Shown: positions 34,064 to 43,496 of the stretch, in pieces | Position numbering within the stretch: position 1 is the first letter of the stretch | How the letters are laid out: each line of letters starts with the position of its first letter | NCBI RefSeq assembly: GCF_007830255.1 | Contig: NZ_VLKG01000009.1 | Span: forward strand, 1 to 64,000 | DNA length: 64,000 bases | Reading direction: 5' to 3' | From: Azomonas agilis | GTDB lineage: Bacteria; Pseudomonadota; Gammaproteobacteria; Pseudomonadales; Pseudomonadaceae | Program-made: the position numbers and the translations under genes | The notes under the pieces: model-generated | The model's database searches: none | The model's input: the letters and a program-made list of their open reading frames with translations, nothing else | Told to the model about the DNA's origin: nothing

Positions 34064-34750
34064 TCAACCCGGAAGCAGCAAAGCGCGTAGGTCATCTAAA
34101 ACCAAGTCAGGGTTTTCCTCCTCAATGGGGCGGCCGTGGTTGTAGCCGTAGCTCATAGCCACGCAGCGTACATTGGCCGCGCGCGCCGCCAAAATGTCAT
34201 TGCGTGAATCCCCGATAAACAGTGCCTGGCGTGGGCTGACCTGAGCCTGTGCCATGACGTGCAATAGAGCGGCAGGATCAGGTTTTTGTTGGGGTAGGGT
34301 ATCGCCCCCGACAATCCACTGAAATAAACCTTCTAAATCAGCCTCTTTCAGTAAGGGGGCGATAAACTGTTCCGGTTTATTGGTAATTAGGGCCAGAGGT
34401 ACTTGGGCGCTCTGTAACCAACGCAAGACGGGCTGTACGCCGGGATAAATACAGGTTTGGCCGTGACCTTGACCGTAAGCGGCCATAAACAGAGGCAGCG
34501 CTTGAGCGGTTTCTTGATCTGATACAGCTTGGTGATCCAATTGTCCGGCTAAAGCGCGGCGCACCAGCACTTGCGCGCCATTACCGACCCATTGGCGTAC
34601 CTGGTGCACACCTGCCGCTGGGCGACCTAGTTGGCTGAGCATTTGGTCTATAGCCGTTGCTAAGTCCGGTACCGAATCTACTAAGGTACCGTCTAAATCA
34701 AACATCACCAGACGCGGTAAGTGGCCGTTAAAGAGTTGGGTTAACTGCAT
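34064..34750 (-). CDS. gph: phosphoglycolate phosphatase Gph
   Basis: 228 residues of the HAD superfamily: [16 protein letters not shown] (nucleophile Asp), ITNKPEQF (motif II), [10 protein letters not shown] (motif III Lys) and [15 protein letters not shown] (motif IV). It dephosphorylates 2-phosphoglycolate, formed during repair of oxidised DNA ends. It overlaps the end of rpe by 10 bases, the classic rpe-gph pair. Confidence 0.93.
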   Translation of the reverse strand: MQLTQLFNGHLPRLVMFDLDGTLVDSVPDLATAIDQMLSQLGRPAAGVHQVRQWVGNGAQVLVRRALAGQLDHQAVSDQETAQALPLFMAAYGQGHGQTCIYPGVQPVLRWLQSAQVPLALITNKPEQFIAPLLKEADLEGLFQWIVGGDTLPQQKPDPAALLHVMAQAQVSPRQALFIGDSRNDILAARAANVRCVAMSYGYNHGRPIEEENPDLVLDDLRALLLPG

Positions 34751-35424
34751 GATGGGCTGACTCCTGCCAGTTCAGCGCGCATTGCTTGGATGACGCTGCG
34801 GTAATCGGATTGTCCAAAGATCGCTGAGCCCGCCACAAAGGTATCGGCTCCGGCTTCGGCAATACTGCGGATATTTTTGACGTTCACACCGCCATCAATT
34901 TCAAGGCGAATTGTTTGCCCTGATTGGTCGATCAAAGCCCGCGCCTCACGGAGTTTATCCAGGGTTTTAGGGATGAAGGATTGACCGCCAAAGCCTGGGT
35001 TGACGCTCATCAGCAGCACCATATCCACCTTGTCGAGCACGTATTTAAGGCAGTCTAAGGAGGTGGCAGGATTAAAAACCAAACCGGCTTTAGCGCCTCC
35101 GGCTTTAATAAGCTGTAGGGAGCGGTCGATGTGTTCGGTGGCTTCTGGGTGGAAGGTGATGTAGCTGGCTCCGGCTTCTAAAAAATCGCCGATGATACGA
35201 TCCACAGGCTTAACCATCAGATGCACATCAATGGGTGCTTGAATGCCATATTTGCGTAAAGCGCTACACACCATAGGGCCAATGGTTAGGTTAGGAACGT
35301 AGTGGTTATCCATCACATCGAAGTGCACAATATCAGCCCCGGCGGCCAGCACTCTGTCCACTTCTTCGCCTAAACGGGCAAAGTCAGCCGAAAGGATAGA
35401 GGGAGCAATGGCGAAGGGCTGCAT
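34741..35424 (-). CDS. rpe: ribulose-phosphate 3-epimerase
   Basis: 227 residues forming a TIM barrel. [33 protein letters not shown] (metal-binding His and catalytic Asp), [18 protein letters not shown] and [11 protein letters not shown] are the family signatures. It interconverts ribulose-5-phosphate and xylulose-5-phosphate in the pentose phosphate pathway. First gene of the rpe-gph unit. Confidence 0.96.
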   Translation of the reverse strand: MQPFAIAPSILSADFARLGEEVDRVLAAGADIVHFDVMDNHYVPNLTIGPMVCSALRKYGIQAPIDVHLMVKPVDRIIGDFLEAGASYITFHPEATEHIDRSLQLIKAGGAKAGLVFNPATSLDCLKYVLDKVDMVLLMSVNPGFGGQSFIPKTLDKLREARALIDQSGQTIRLEIDGGVNVKNIRSIAEAGADTFVAGSAIFGQSDYRSVIQAMRAELAGVSPSCS

Positions 35425-35533
35425 GGGAATACCTCAAGGGAAACAATAATTCGGCTAGTGTACCTGAGCTGGGAAATAGAGTGAAAAAGCCGCTGCATTG
35501 ATGATGGCTTAAGGATGATAAGAGGTAAGTGTG

Positions 35534-36565
35534 ATGAGGCTGTGGCAGCTACTGATAATGATGGGTCTCTTAGGGGTTTGCCACTTAGGTATGGCTGAGG
35601 ACGCTTCCACGCCGCCTGCAGAGTCCGAACCTCAAACTAATGAAGCGGAGCAATCTCCCGCCACAGAGCCCTCAAAACCTCCCGTGCTGCGTACTGCCTT
35701 GCTGGATCGCAATGATGCCTTAGCCCAGAATTTGGCCCAGCAGTTCCCAACTCAGGTGCAAAAGCTGAAGGCTTTAGAAGAGGAGTTTTTAGCCTTCTGG
35801 TTGCCTGCTAATGATCCTAAACCCAAGGGCACGATTGTTTTATTACCCGGTGCTGGAGAAACGCCCGATTGGCCAAGGGTTATAGCGCCTATTCGCCGTG
35901 AACTGCCGCAATATGCTTGGCATACCCTCAGCGTAACTCTGCCCGAGCTGGATTCCGGTATTCCTGCGCGCCCTAAAGCAAAGCCGTTACCAGAGTCCTC
36001 TAGCCCTGATCAAGCAGCCGGAGAGGATCAGAAAGAAACAGCAGAAACTCCAACACCCGCCGAATCACCTAAAGAAACAACGGAAGAGCCTAAGGAGGCC
36101 GCTACAGAACCTAGCAATGAGCCTCCGGCTAAACCGCTTCCGCCAGTCACAGAGCGCATTGATGCCCGTATTGAGGCAGCCCTTAGTTTTGCACGCACGC
36201 AAGGGGCTTCCTTAATCGTATTACTGGGGCACGGAACGGGAGGCTATTGGGCGGCGCGCTATTTGACGGGAGAAAAGTCTGAATTGCCGCAGCATTTGCT
36301 GCTGATTTCCGCCACGCGCCCAAGCACTCAAGAGGTGGCTTTGGATGAACTATTGAGCCGCCATCCTGTAACTACGGGCGATTTTTATTACCCTGAGCGT
36401 TGGAATGAGCAACAAGAGGCCAAGGCCCGCCTCAACACCAGCCGCCGCACGGGGCATTCAGGATACAGCTCAGTTGCGTTAAAGCTGATTCCCGGTGACT
36501 TTGCCAGTGAGCAAGAGCAGTTAGTGCGGCGTGTGCGGGGTTGGTTGGATCGGCAGGGGCAATAG
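35534..36565 (+). CDS. secreted DUF3530 (alpha/beta-hydrolase-like) protein with acidic insert
   Basis: About 343 residues from the ATG at 35534 (GAGG eight bases upstream); a GTG directly before it is possible. A signal peptide (LWQLLIMMGLLGVCHLGMA) precedes a Pro/Glu/Thr-rich linker. GTIVLLPGAGETPDWPRVI...WHTLSVTLPEL and LIVLLGHGTGGYWAARYL resemble alpha/beta-hydrolase elements of DUF3530 proteins, though the nucleophile position reads GHGTG rather than GxSxG. Between them a long Pro/Glu/Ser/Thr-rich insert (about residues 145-210) is probably disordered. Function unknown; likely periplasmic. Confidence 0.8.
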   Translation: MRLWQLLIMMGLLGVCHLGMAEDASTPPAESEPQTNEAEQSPATEPSKPPVLRTALLDRNDALAQNLAQQFPTQVQKLKALEEEFLAFWLPANDPKPKGTIVLLPGAGETPDWPRVIAPIRRELPQYAWHTLSVTLPELDSGIPARPKAKPLPESSSPDQAAGEDQKETAETPTPAESPKETTEEPKEAATEPSNEPPAKPLPPVTERIDARIEAALSFARTQGASLIVLLGHGTGGYWAARYLTGEKSELPQHLLLISATRPSTQEVALDELLSRHPVTTGDFYYPERWNEQQEAKARLNTSRRTGHSGYSSVALKLIPGDFASEQEQLVRRVRGWLDRQGQ

Positions 36566-36569
36566 CCCC

Positions 36570-36665
36570 TTCTCGCGGTCGGGCATGGCCGTCCTGTAGA
36601 GGGAATCCCCGTCCTTTCCGCCTAACGGCGGCAAGCCGAAGGCTTGAGGGCGGGGCGGATGTCAA
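36570..36665 (+). mobile_element. solo right end of an IS200/IS605-type element
   Basis: The pattern GGAATCCCCGTCCTTT, followed by hairpins (CCGCC/GGCGG, AAGCC/GGCTT) and GGGCGGGGCGGATGTCAA, matches the right ends found after tnpB in IS200/IS605-type elements (subterminal hairpin, then GATGTCAA). No tnpA or tnpB is adjacent and the DUF3530 gene ends only a few bases before, so this is a solo end or a miniature derivative. The stop codon of the DUF1501 gene lies inside it (TCA at 36662-36664). Confidence 0.65.
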
Positions 36666-37873
36666 AAAAGCTTTAAATCCACTGGGTTAGATTGTGGAAA
36701 AATTCGCTCTAAATTGGCCTTGTTAAAGCCGTATAGCTGCGCAAACAATCCACCCAGCACATTACGGTATTCATTCAGCACAGGGATATCCCGCTGCTCA
36801 TGCAGTGTGGCGGCGGTTAATAGCTGTTGTTCTCCACAAATACGGCCACCTTTTAGCCCACCGCCCATAATCCAAAGGGTTGAGCCATGTCCGTGATCGG
36901 TACCTTTGCTGCCATTTTCACGGAACGTACGCCCAAACTCGGAAATAACCACCACAAGGGTTTTGTTCCAGTCATCCCCCAATGAGCTGGCCAAAGCATC
37001 CAGTCCATTGCCCAATCCGGCCAGTTTTTTGGCTAAATCCCCCTGAACAGCTCCTTGGTTATTGTGGGTATCCCAACCGCCAATATCTACAAAGCCCACG
37101 TTGTATTCCGGGTGCTCTTGCATGATGTTTCCGATACGGCTGGCATCCAAGGCAAAGCCGCTGGCAGGAGCTGCGCCCCGGGAGGCTGCTACCATTTCTT
37201 CTTTCAGCTCTTGGCGAATTTCTTGGCGTAGTCCTAATCCCTCTCGCACTATTTTCTCCAGCGAATGACCTTGGTAGAGGTTTAGGAGTAGTTGTTCGTA
37301 GCTATCATCTAAGTTCTGGGCGGCGGCTAAGCGTACGGGGGAGTTGGCGACGGAAATATCCCCCCTGAGGCTCGGGGGTAGCGCCTGAGTAAAACTAACC
37401 CCTCGTTGCTGCATCGGGGATGCTTTTAATTCCACCAGTAGGCGATTAAGAAAGCCTGTGGAAACGCTCTTTTTATCACTGGGTGCTAGGCCAAACTCTA
37501 CCCAGTCTTGGGCTTGAAAGTGGCTGCGGGACACAAAACCTGTTCCTGAAAAGGGGACAAAGGCTAACTGCTCGCTGCTCCAGAAGGGCAGTAGGCTATC
37601 ACCCAGTACAGGATGTAAGGCCCAACGGTTGTCCAACAGAATGGAGGAGTCCTGCTGGCGGGCATTAGGACGCGGGATGGCTAGGGTGGGGCGAGCCTCG
37701 TAATAAAAAGGGTCGTTATAGGGCACTACGGCGCTTAGGGAGTCATAAGCGCCGCGCAAAAACACCAGAATAAGACGGCTATCGGTGCTACCAGCGGGTA
37801 AACTCCAAAGCCGCCAAGAAGCTGTTAGGGCGGCCGATCCTAGGGCTAGGCGTAAAAAGTGACGACGATCCAT
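36662..37873 (-). CDS. DUF1501 family protein (Tat-exported)
   Basis: 403 residues. The N-terminus MDRRHFLRLALGSAALTASW is a twin-arginine signal. The body follows DUF1501: FLRGAYDSLSAVVPYNDPFYYEARPTLAI, NVGFVDIGGWDTHNNQGAVQGDL and VVVISEFGRTFRENGSKGTDHGHGSTLWIMGG, related to the alkaline-phosphatase/sulfatase fold. DUF1501 proteins are usually encoded beside DUF1800 proteins, as here. Function unknown. The last bases of the gene lie in an IS200/IS605-type end, so the natural C-terminus may have been altered slightly. Confidence 0.9.
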   Translation of the reverse strand: MDRRHFLRLALGSAALTASWRLWSLPAGSTDSRLILVFLRGAYDSLSAVVPYNDPFYYEARPTLAIPRPNARQQDSSILLDNRWALHPVLGDSLLPFWSSEQLAFVPFSGTGFVSRSHFQAQDWVEFGLAPSDKKSVSTGFLNRLLVELKASPMQQRGVSFTQALPPSLRGDISVANSPVRLAAAQNLDDSYEQLLLNLYQGHSLEKIVREGLGLRQEIRQELKEEMVAASRGAAPASGFALDASRIGNIMQEHPEYNVGFVDIGGWDTHNNQGAVQGDLAKKLAGLGNGLDALASSLGDDWNKTLVVVISEFGRTFRENGSKGTDHGHGSTLWIMGGGLKGGRICGEQQLLTAATLHEQRDIPVLNEYRNVLGGLFAQLYGFNKANLERIFPQSNPVDLKLF

Positions 37874-37885
37874 AAATCCCCCTGT

Positions 37886-39139
37886 TTACCCGTACATAAA
37901 CTCTGGGCTGGAGAGCAGTAAGGCCAGTGCTTGTGCCGGTTTTTTGGCTTGCTTTACGGTAGTTTGGCTGTTTGGGCTGAGTGTACTCATCAATTGCTTT
38001 AAGTTGGGGTGCGCTAAGGTTGCGGGGGCATCTAAGCGCTGTTGTAGGAGTTTGGGCATGGTGTTTACCAGCGTCAGTGATAACTCAAAACGCTGTGCCA
38101 TTTGACCGGCTCCCATCCAGTCAGTGCCTTTAAGGCTGTAACCATCAGGTGTATGTCGTCCAAACAGAGGTTGTCCTAGGGTATTAAGCCATTGGAGTGC
38201 CGGGCCTACGGATTGAATGGGTCGTCCCGTTGCCAGTAAGCGTATGGATGAAGTCACCCAGCGGTAGGGATCTTTAAAGGTTTTTTGAGCGGGGAGTCGG
38301 CTGGATTGCTGTTGTATAAAGGTGATAACAGCGGCTAAATCACCCTGAGTATCAGAGAATGTTTGGGCCGCTTGCTTGACGAGCTTGGGATCTGGCTGTT
38401 CTCCCACCAGATACAGGCAAAGCTTACGGGCAATATGCTGAGCCGTAGCGGGATGCTGGGTCAGAATATCGGCTAGTTGTTCTAGCTCCGTATAACCTGA
38501 GCCTTCAATTTTGTGCCCTAAAATTTGCTTGGAGCCAAAATCATGCCGGCGTGGATCAAACATGAATTCGCCCTGTTCTTTAACCAAGGGCGCAAATTTG
38601 GCTGGCCACTGTGTCACAGGAGGCAGTGGGCGTAAACCAAAGCCGGTGAGCAAGCGCGCGACTTCCTGTACGTCTTTTTGGGTATAGCCGCCATCCACGC
38701 CTAAGGTGTGTAGCTCCAATAATTCTCGGGCGTAATTTTCGTTAATTTTATTGGCGTAATTAAAGAAGTTATCTAAATAAATGATCATCAGTGGCTGGGT
38801 CATAGTGGCCAGCAACAGTTCGCGGAACTTACCTTGAATATGAGGGCGTATGGCTTGCTCAACGTAAAGCGGTAAGGCTGGGCCTAATAAGCCTTTCAAC
38901 CAAAAGACGTTGAAGTGGTTAAACCAAAACCAAATAAGAGATTCGGTCTCGGTTGTGTCATTCAAGGCTTTAAGCAGGCTTTGTTCCAGAAAGGCTGTGG
39001 CTGTGGCCCTGCCTTGGGCATGTACGGGTTTTAAGGCTTCCCGGCGTTGCCCGTCACTGGGAAGTTGGCGAATTTCAGCTAACTTGAGTCGGTAGTCCGT
39101 GTAGCTAATCAGTTGTGGTGGCGAGGAAACCGGATTCAT
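37886..39139 (-). CDS. DUF1800 family protein
   Basis: 417 residues matching DUF1800: LIWFWFNHFNVF, KFRELLLATMTQPLMIIYLDNFFNYANKINENYARELLELHTLGVDGGYTQKDVQEVARLLTGFGL, RHDFGSKQILG and TPDGYSLKGTDWMGAGQMAQRFEL. Family members are often longer with a signal peptide; none is visible here, so the N-terminus may be short or the start misplaced. Always paired with DUF1501, as here (12-base gap, same strand). Function unknown, thought to be exported. Confidence 0.88.
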   Translation of the reverse strand: MNPVSSPPQLISYTDYRLKLAEIRQLPSDGQRREALKPVHAQGRATATAFLEQSLLKALNDTTETESLIWFWFNHFNVFWLKGLLGPALPLYVEQAIRPHIQGKFRELLLATMTQPLMIIYLDNFFNYANKINENYARELLELHTLGVDGGYTQKDVQEVARLLTGFGLRPLPPVTQWPAKFAPLVKEQGEFMFDPRRHDFGSKQILGHKIEGSGYTELEQLADILTQHPATAQHIARKLCLYLVGEQPDPKLVKQAAQTFSDTQGDLAAVITFIQQQSSRLPAQKTFKDPYRWVTSSIRLLATGRPIQSVGPALQWLNTLGQPLFGRHTPDGYSLKGTDWMGAGQMAQRFELSLTLVNTMPKLLQQRLDAPATLAHPNLKQLMSTLSPNSQTTVKQAKKPAQALALLLSSPEFMYG

Positions 39140-39259
39140 AAGGGCCGTCCTGTATGTGGTTTAAGAACAGACAGTGGCTTAGATAGGCTGCTCTGATCTA
39201 TCCCATTCCTATTAAGGTATTCAGAGTCGATTGAGCAGCCAAGGTTCCTCAGTGACGGG

Positions 39260-40294
39260 TTAAGGCAGTAATCCCGGCTGATTCAGTCCCATGCGCTCAT
39301 CCAGCCCAAACAGGATGTTCATATTCTGAACTGCCTGTCCTGAGGCCCCTTTGACGAGGTTATCAATCACTGACAGCACCACCACTAAATCCCCACCTTG
39401 AGGACGATGCACGGCGATACGGCATACATTAGCGCCCCGTACACTACGGGTTTCTGGATGGCTACCGGCGGGCATCACATCCACAAAGGGCTCTTGGGCG
39501 TAGTGCTGTTCGTACAGCGCTTGTAGGTCAACTTGAGTATCCAGAAGATTGGCGTACAGGGTGGCGTGAATACCGCGAATCATCGGAGTTAGGTGCGGTA
39601 CAAAGGTGAGATTGACCTCTTTACCCGCCATTTGGCGTAAGCCTTGGCTGATTTCCGGCAGGTGACGATGGCCTTTAACGGAATAGGCCATCATGCTTTC
39701 TCCCGCCTCACAGAATAGCGAACCCACCTTAGCCCCGCGTCCCGCACCGCTGACCCCAGATTTGCAGTCAGCGATTAAGCGGCTGGGATCAATCAAGCCG
39801 TTAGCCAGCAGAGGCAAGAAGCCCAATTGGGTGGCGGTGGGATAGCAGCCGGGCACAGCGATCAGGCGTGCGGTTTTGATCTGTTCGCGGTTGACTTCGG
39901 GTAAGCCGTACACTGCCTCAGGCAGTAAATCGGGAGCACCGTGGGGTTGTCCGTACCAACGTGCCCACTCCTCAGCATCTTTGAGGCGAAAATCGGCAGA
40001 CAGATCAATAACACGGGTTCCCGCCGCCAAGAGCTCGCCCGCTAAAGCATGGGCCACGCCGTGGGGGGTAGCAAAGAACACTACATCGCAACTTCCCAGC
40101 GTAGCGGCATCCGGTACGCTGAACGCTAACTGATCGTAATGGCCGCGCAGGTTGGGGAACATATCGCAGACGCGAACGTCTTCTTCTGAGCGGGAGGTGA
40201 TGACGGCTACTTCAGCCTGAGGGTGCTGGGCCAGCAAGCGCAGCAGTTCTACACCGGTATAGCCGGTGCCACCAACGATACCAACCTTGAGCAT
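39260..40294 (-). CDS. argC: N-acetyl-gamma-glutamyl-phosphate reductase ArgC
   Basis: 344 residues from the ATG at 40294, which gives the usual start [25 protein letters not shown] (NADP-binding GxxGYTG); an upstream open extension lacks similarity. [17 protein letters not shown] carries the catalytic Cys. [13 protein letters not shown] and HRHLPEI follow. It reduces N-acetylglutamyl phosphate to the semialdehyde, step three of arginine synthesis. Stands alone here. Confidence 0.96.
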   Translation of the reverse strand: MLKVGIVGGTGYTGVELLRLLAQHPQAEVAVITSRSEEDVRVCDMFPNLRGHYDQLAFSVPDAATLGSCDVVFFATPHGVAHALAGELLAAGTRVIDLSADFRLKDAEEWARWYGQPHGAPDLLPEAVYGLPEVNREQIKTARLIAVPGCYPTATQLGFLPLLANGLIDPSRLIADCKSGVSGAGRGAKVGSLFCEAGESMMAYSVKGHRHLPEISQGLRQMAGKEVNLTFVPHLTPMIRGIHATLYANLLDTQVDLQALYEQHYAQEPFVDVMPAGSHPETRSVRGANVCRIAVHRPQGGDLVVVLSVIDNLVKGASGQAVQNMNILFGLDERMGLNQPGLLP

Positions 40295-40368
40295 GGCGTT
40301 TCTCTTACGATAGGAGAGGGTTAACAAAGGGCCGCCATCATACGAGCAGCCCTAGGGCAGGCCAAGAT

Positions 40369-41046
40369 TTACAGCAATCCAAACACCTTTTTAGCCAAGC
40401 TGGTGGCTGCTTCGGTGGGGTTTTCGCGGATGCTGGCTTCTTCTTTACGGATGACATCAAACAAACCATCCAGAGTTTTTTCGGTGACGTAGTTTTCAAT
40501 ATTGGTGGCCTTGGAGTTCAGACCAAAGGCCGCTGCTTGTCCTGCAAAAGCGTTGTATTGCTGGGCCAGTCCCACTTGGTCGGTGGCTTGTTTGACGATG
40601 GGTAGGAACTTGGTGCGCAGTTGTTCGCGGCTGGTTTTGTCCAGATACTGGGTTGCGGCATCATTAGCGCCGCTGAGAATGCTTTTAGCATCCTGTACAG
40701 TCATTTTTTTAACCGCATCCACCAACAATGCCTGAGCTTGAGGCACAGCGGCTTCAGCAGCTTGGTTCATGGTGTTTTCTAACTGCTGAATTTGGCTACC
40801 CATGCCCATCATTTTCATCGCAGTGGCGGCTTTACCTAGGGTTCCGGGTAATTCAATCCGCACTTCGGGGTTATTGTTGAAGCCACCGGGTTTGCTCAGT
40901 TGCTGTACCGCAACCTGTGCGCCTTGAATCAGCGCGTCTTTCAGGCCACCGCTGGCTTCTGTTTGGCTGAGCTCTGACAGGGAAAGGGCAAAGGCTTGGC
41001 CGCTGAGTGCCAGGCCAGCTACGAGGCTTAGGAGAAAACGAGACAT
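40369..41046 (-). CDS. DUF4197 family secreted protein
   Basis: 225 residues from the ATG at 41046, which gives a clean signal peptide SRFLLSLVAGLALSGQAFA. The body fits DUF4197: LKDALIQGAQVAVQQLSKPGGFNNNPEVRIELPG, DAKSILSGANDAATQYLDKTSREQL, and the conserved tail ENYVTEKTLDGLFDVIRKEEASIRENPTEAATSLAKKVFGLL. Periplasmic, all-helical, function unknown. Lies 31 bases after speA on the same strand. Confidence 0.88.
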   Translation of the reverse strand: MSRFLLSLVAGLALSGQAFALSLSELSQTEASGGLKDALIQGAQVAVQQLSKPGGFNNNPEVRIELPGTLGKAATAMKMMGMGSQIQQLENTMNQAAEAAVPQAQALLVDAVKKMTVQDAKSILSGANDAATQYLDKTSREQLRTKFLPIVKQATDQVGLAQQYNAFAGQAAAFGLNSKATNIENYVTEKTLDGLFDVIRKEEASIRENPTEAATSLAKKVFGLL

Positions 41047-41077
41047 AGGTGATTCCTTGTATAAAAACGAAAACACT

Positions 41078-42991
41078 TCAGGGCGTTAGGTAGGAGGAGC
41101 GGGTAAGGCCCAAACGCAACGCATCCAGAAAGCGCGCGCGCTCCTTAGGGGGTAAAGCGCTACTGGCAATTTTATCCCGATAGCGCGTCATCAGCTCCTC
41201 GGGAGATAGGTGCACATAGCGCAGCATATCCTCAATGGTATCGTGGGTTTCGATGCCGCTGTGGAAATAGCTCCCATCTTCGCGCTGATAGATGTTCACA
41301 GAGTCGGTATCGCCGAACAGGTTGTGCATATCTCCTAAAATTTCTTGGTAAGCACCTACCAAAAACACGCCCAGCAAATACTCTTCTTCAGGATGAACGC
41401 TGTGTACGGGCATACTGCTTTCGATGCTTTGTTCGTCGATGTATTGACGAATTTTGCCATCGGAGTCGCAGGTAAGGTCTTGGAGTACGGCGCGCCTTTG
41501 GGGTTCTTCGGTTAAGCGTTGTAGGGGAACGATAGGCAAAATCTGACCAATAGCCCAAGTATCCGGCAGGCTCTGGAATACAGAGAAGTTACAGATGTAC
41601 TTATCAGCTAACTTGTCGTTGAGCTCATCCAGCACCGCGCGGTGGGAGCGTTGGCTGACTCGTAGTTGATCGCGCAGGTTGCGGCAAATGGCAAAGTAGC
41701 TTTGTTCTGCCAAAGCCTTTTGCGCCAAATTCAGCTTGCCCGAAGCATACTGAGCTGAAGCCTCACTCATATAGTGGGTGGCGCGCCAGTAGGTTTCAGT
41801 GACCATTTCCGGGTCGGTGGAGGCGCGCAAATCCAGCAAAGTGCGGATGATTTCGGGTAAGTCTTCCGTAGATTCAACCTCGGGCGGTGCGTCGTTATGT
41901 TGCTCGATGTCCGTCACCTGAATCACCAACACCGCGTGGTGGGCGGTCATGGCGCGCCCGCTTTCGGAAAAGATGTGCGGGTGAGGCAGTCCTTGGCGGT
42001 CACAAAACTCTTTCAGCATACCGACCACGGTGCCTGCGTACTCATTCAGGTCGTAATTGATGGAGCTGGCGTTACGCGAGTGGGTGCCGTCGTAATCCAC
42101 ACCCAGTCCACCGCCCACGTCAATGTGGTCTAGAGGTAAGCCCAAACCCCGCAGTTCCGCGTAATAGCGGATGGCTTCGCGAAAGCCGGTACGATAATCC
42201 GCTAGGTTGGCAATCTGTGATCCCATATGAAAGTGCAGTAAGCGAATGCCCTGTTCTAAACCAGCATCCCGCAGACGGTCGATGACGCGCAGCAATTGAG
42301 CGGCAGACAGGCCAAACTTAGCCCGCTCACCGCCAGTATCGGCCCATTTGGAGGAGGCGAGGGAGGATAGACGCACCCGCAAACCCACTTGGGGCATCAC
42401 GCCTAGGGCTTGAGCTTCTTCTAGGATCAGTTCAACTTCGGATTCTTTCTCGATCACGATAAACAGGTTGTGACCGATTTTTTGCCCCATCAAGGCTAAG
42501 TGGATGAATTCGCGGTCTTTATAACCGTTGCAGACAATGGTTCCACCCTTAGGAGCCATCGCCAATACAGCCAGTAACTCCGGTTTGGAGCCCGCCTCAA
42601 GACCTATGGCCACCTTGGGCGTGGCGATGATGCTTTTGATCACCGCTTCTTGCTGATTAACCTTGATCGGGAATAACGCAGTGTAGCGGCCTGCATAGCC
42701 AAGGCGCTCAATGTGGGCATCAAAGGCTGAAGTTAAGCAGCGTACCCGATCTTGCAAAATATCGGGGAAGCGCACCAGCAAGGGCAAACTCAGGCCCGCA
42801 TCCTTGAGTTGGCTAATCAGTGGGCCAAAGCTGATGGCTTGGTTGCGTCCATTGTGGGGCCGGATTTCTACTTCGCCTTCATCATTGATGGCAAAGTAAC
42901 CGGCTCCCCAATGGCGAATGCCGTAGAGTTTTCGGCTGTCTGCGGCAGTCCACTGGCTGCCGTCCATTTTGCGTGTACGTCGTACCGACAT
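41078..42991 (-). CDS. speA: biosynthetic arginine decarboxylase SpeA
   Basis: 637 residues, the usual length. A group IV PLP-dependent decarboxylase: [17 protein letters not shown] contains the PLP lysine, [33 protein letters not shown] and [15 protein letters not shown] bind the cofactor phosphate, and [16 protein letters not shown] follows. The catalytic Cys region reads [26 protein letters not shown] precedes the ATG. It makes agmatine from arginine, the first step to putrescine. Confidence 0.96.
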   Translation of the reverse strand: MSVRRTRKMDGSQWTAADSRKLYGIRHWGAGYFAINDEGEVEIRPHNGRNQAISFGPLISQLKDAGLSLPLLVRFPDILQDRVRCLTSAFDAHIERLGYAGRYTALFPIKVNQQEAVIKSIIATPKVAIGLEAGSKPELLAVLAMAPKGGTIVCNGYKDREFIHLALMGQKIGHNLFIVIEKESEVELILEEAQALGVMPQVGLRVRLSSLASSKWADTGGERAKFGLSAAQLLRVIDRLRDAGLEQGIRLLHFHMGSQIANLADYRTGFREAIRYYAELRGLGLPLDHIDVGGGLGVDYDGTHSRNASSINYDLNEYAGTVVGMLKEFCDRQGLPHPHIFSESGRAMTAHHAVLVIQVTDIEQHNDAPPEVESTEDLPEIIRTLLDLRASTDPEMVTETYWRATHYMSEASAQYASGKLNLAQKALAEQSYFAICRNLRDQLRVSQRSHRAVLDELNDKLADKYICNFSVFQSLPDTWAIGQILPIVPLQRLTEEPQRRAVLQDLTCDSDGKIRQYIDEQSIESSMPVHSVHPEEEYLLGVFLVGAYQEILGDMHNLFGDTDSVNIYQREDGSYFHSGIETHDTIEDMLRYVHLSPEELMTRYRDKIASSALPPKERARFLDALRLGLTRSSYLTP

Positions 42992-43113
42992 GAATGTCCT
43001 CCCTCAACTGGCCTCAGAGTACTTCATTCAGACTACCGATTGATGGCTCTTCGACAAGCTTAAACTGGGGTAGGTTCAGCGTAGCTCAGGGGATGGTCTT
43101 AGGATGAGGAATC

Positions 43114-43485
43114 TTAGCCCCCGGATTTTTTCACCTGAAACCCTCGTTGGCTCAGCTCTTCCACCAGTAACTGCACTTGATCGCCTTGAATTTCAATGAT
43201 GCCGTCTTTCAAGGAACCGCCGGTTCCGCAGCGGCGCTTCAGGGCGCTGGCCAGCTCTTTAAGCTCAGGTTCGGCGAGGGGCACTCCGGTAACGGTGGTG
43301 ACGGTTTTTCCGCCCCGGCCTTTGGTTTCGCGGCGCACCCGTACAATGCCATCTCCAGCCGGTACAAGGGTTTGGCGGCAACTGCATTGCTCAATAGGCT
43401 GCTGACAATCTGGGCACAGGCGGCCTTTATCGGTGGAGTACACCAGTCCGCCCAAGGCTGCCAGTGAGGTAGCTTTTTTAGCCAT
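43114..43485 (-). CDS. yciH: SUI1/eIF1-like translation factor YciH
   Basis: 123 residues from the ATG at 43485. A small Cys motif (CPDCQQPIEQCSC, about residues 24-36) is followed by a SUI1 domain: VRVRRETKGRGGKTVTTVTGVPL and LKRRCGTGGSLKDGIIEIQGDQ. YciH resembles eukaryotic eIF1 and can influence start selection in vitro; its role in bacteria is minor or stress-linked. It is separated from thiO by 11 bases on the same strand. Confidence 0.92.
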   Translation of the reverse strand: MAKKATSLAALGGLVYSTDKGRLCPDCQQPIEQCSCRQTLVPAGDGIVRVRRETKGRGGKTVTTVTGVPLAEPELKELASALKRRCGTGGSLKDGIIEIQGDQVQLLVEELSQRGFQVKKSGG

Positions 43486-43496
43486 GCAAAAATTCC

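Noticed and set aside
36570-36665. Intact IS605/TnpB element
   Set aside because: There is no tnpA or tnpB and no room for one; the DUF3530 gene ends a few bases before the end sequence.
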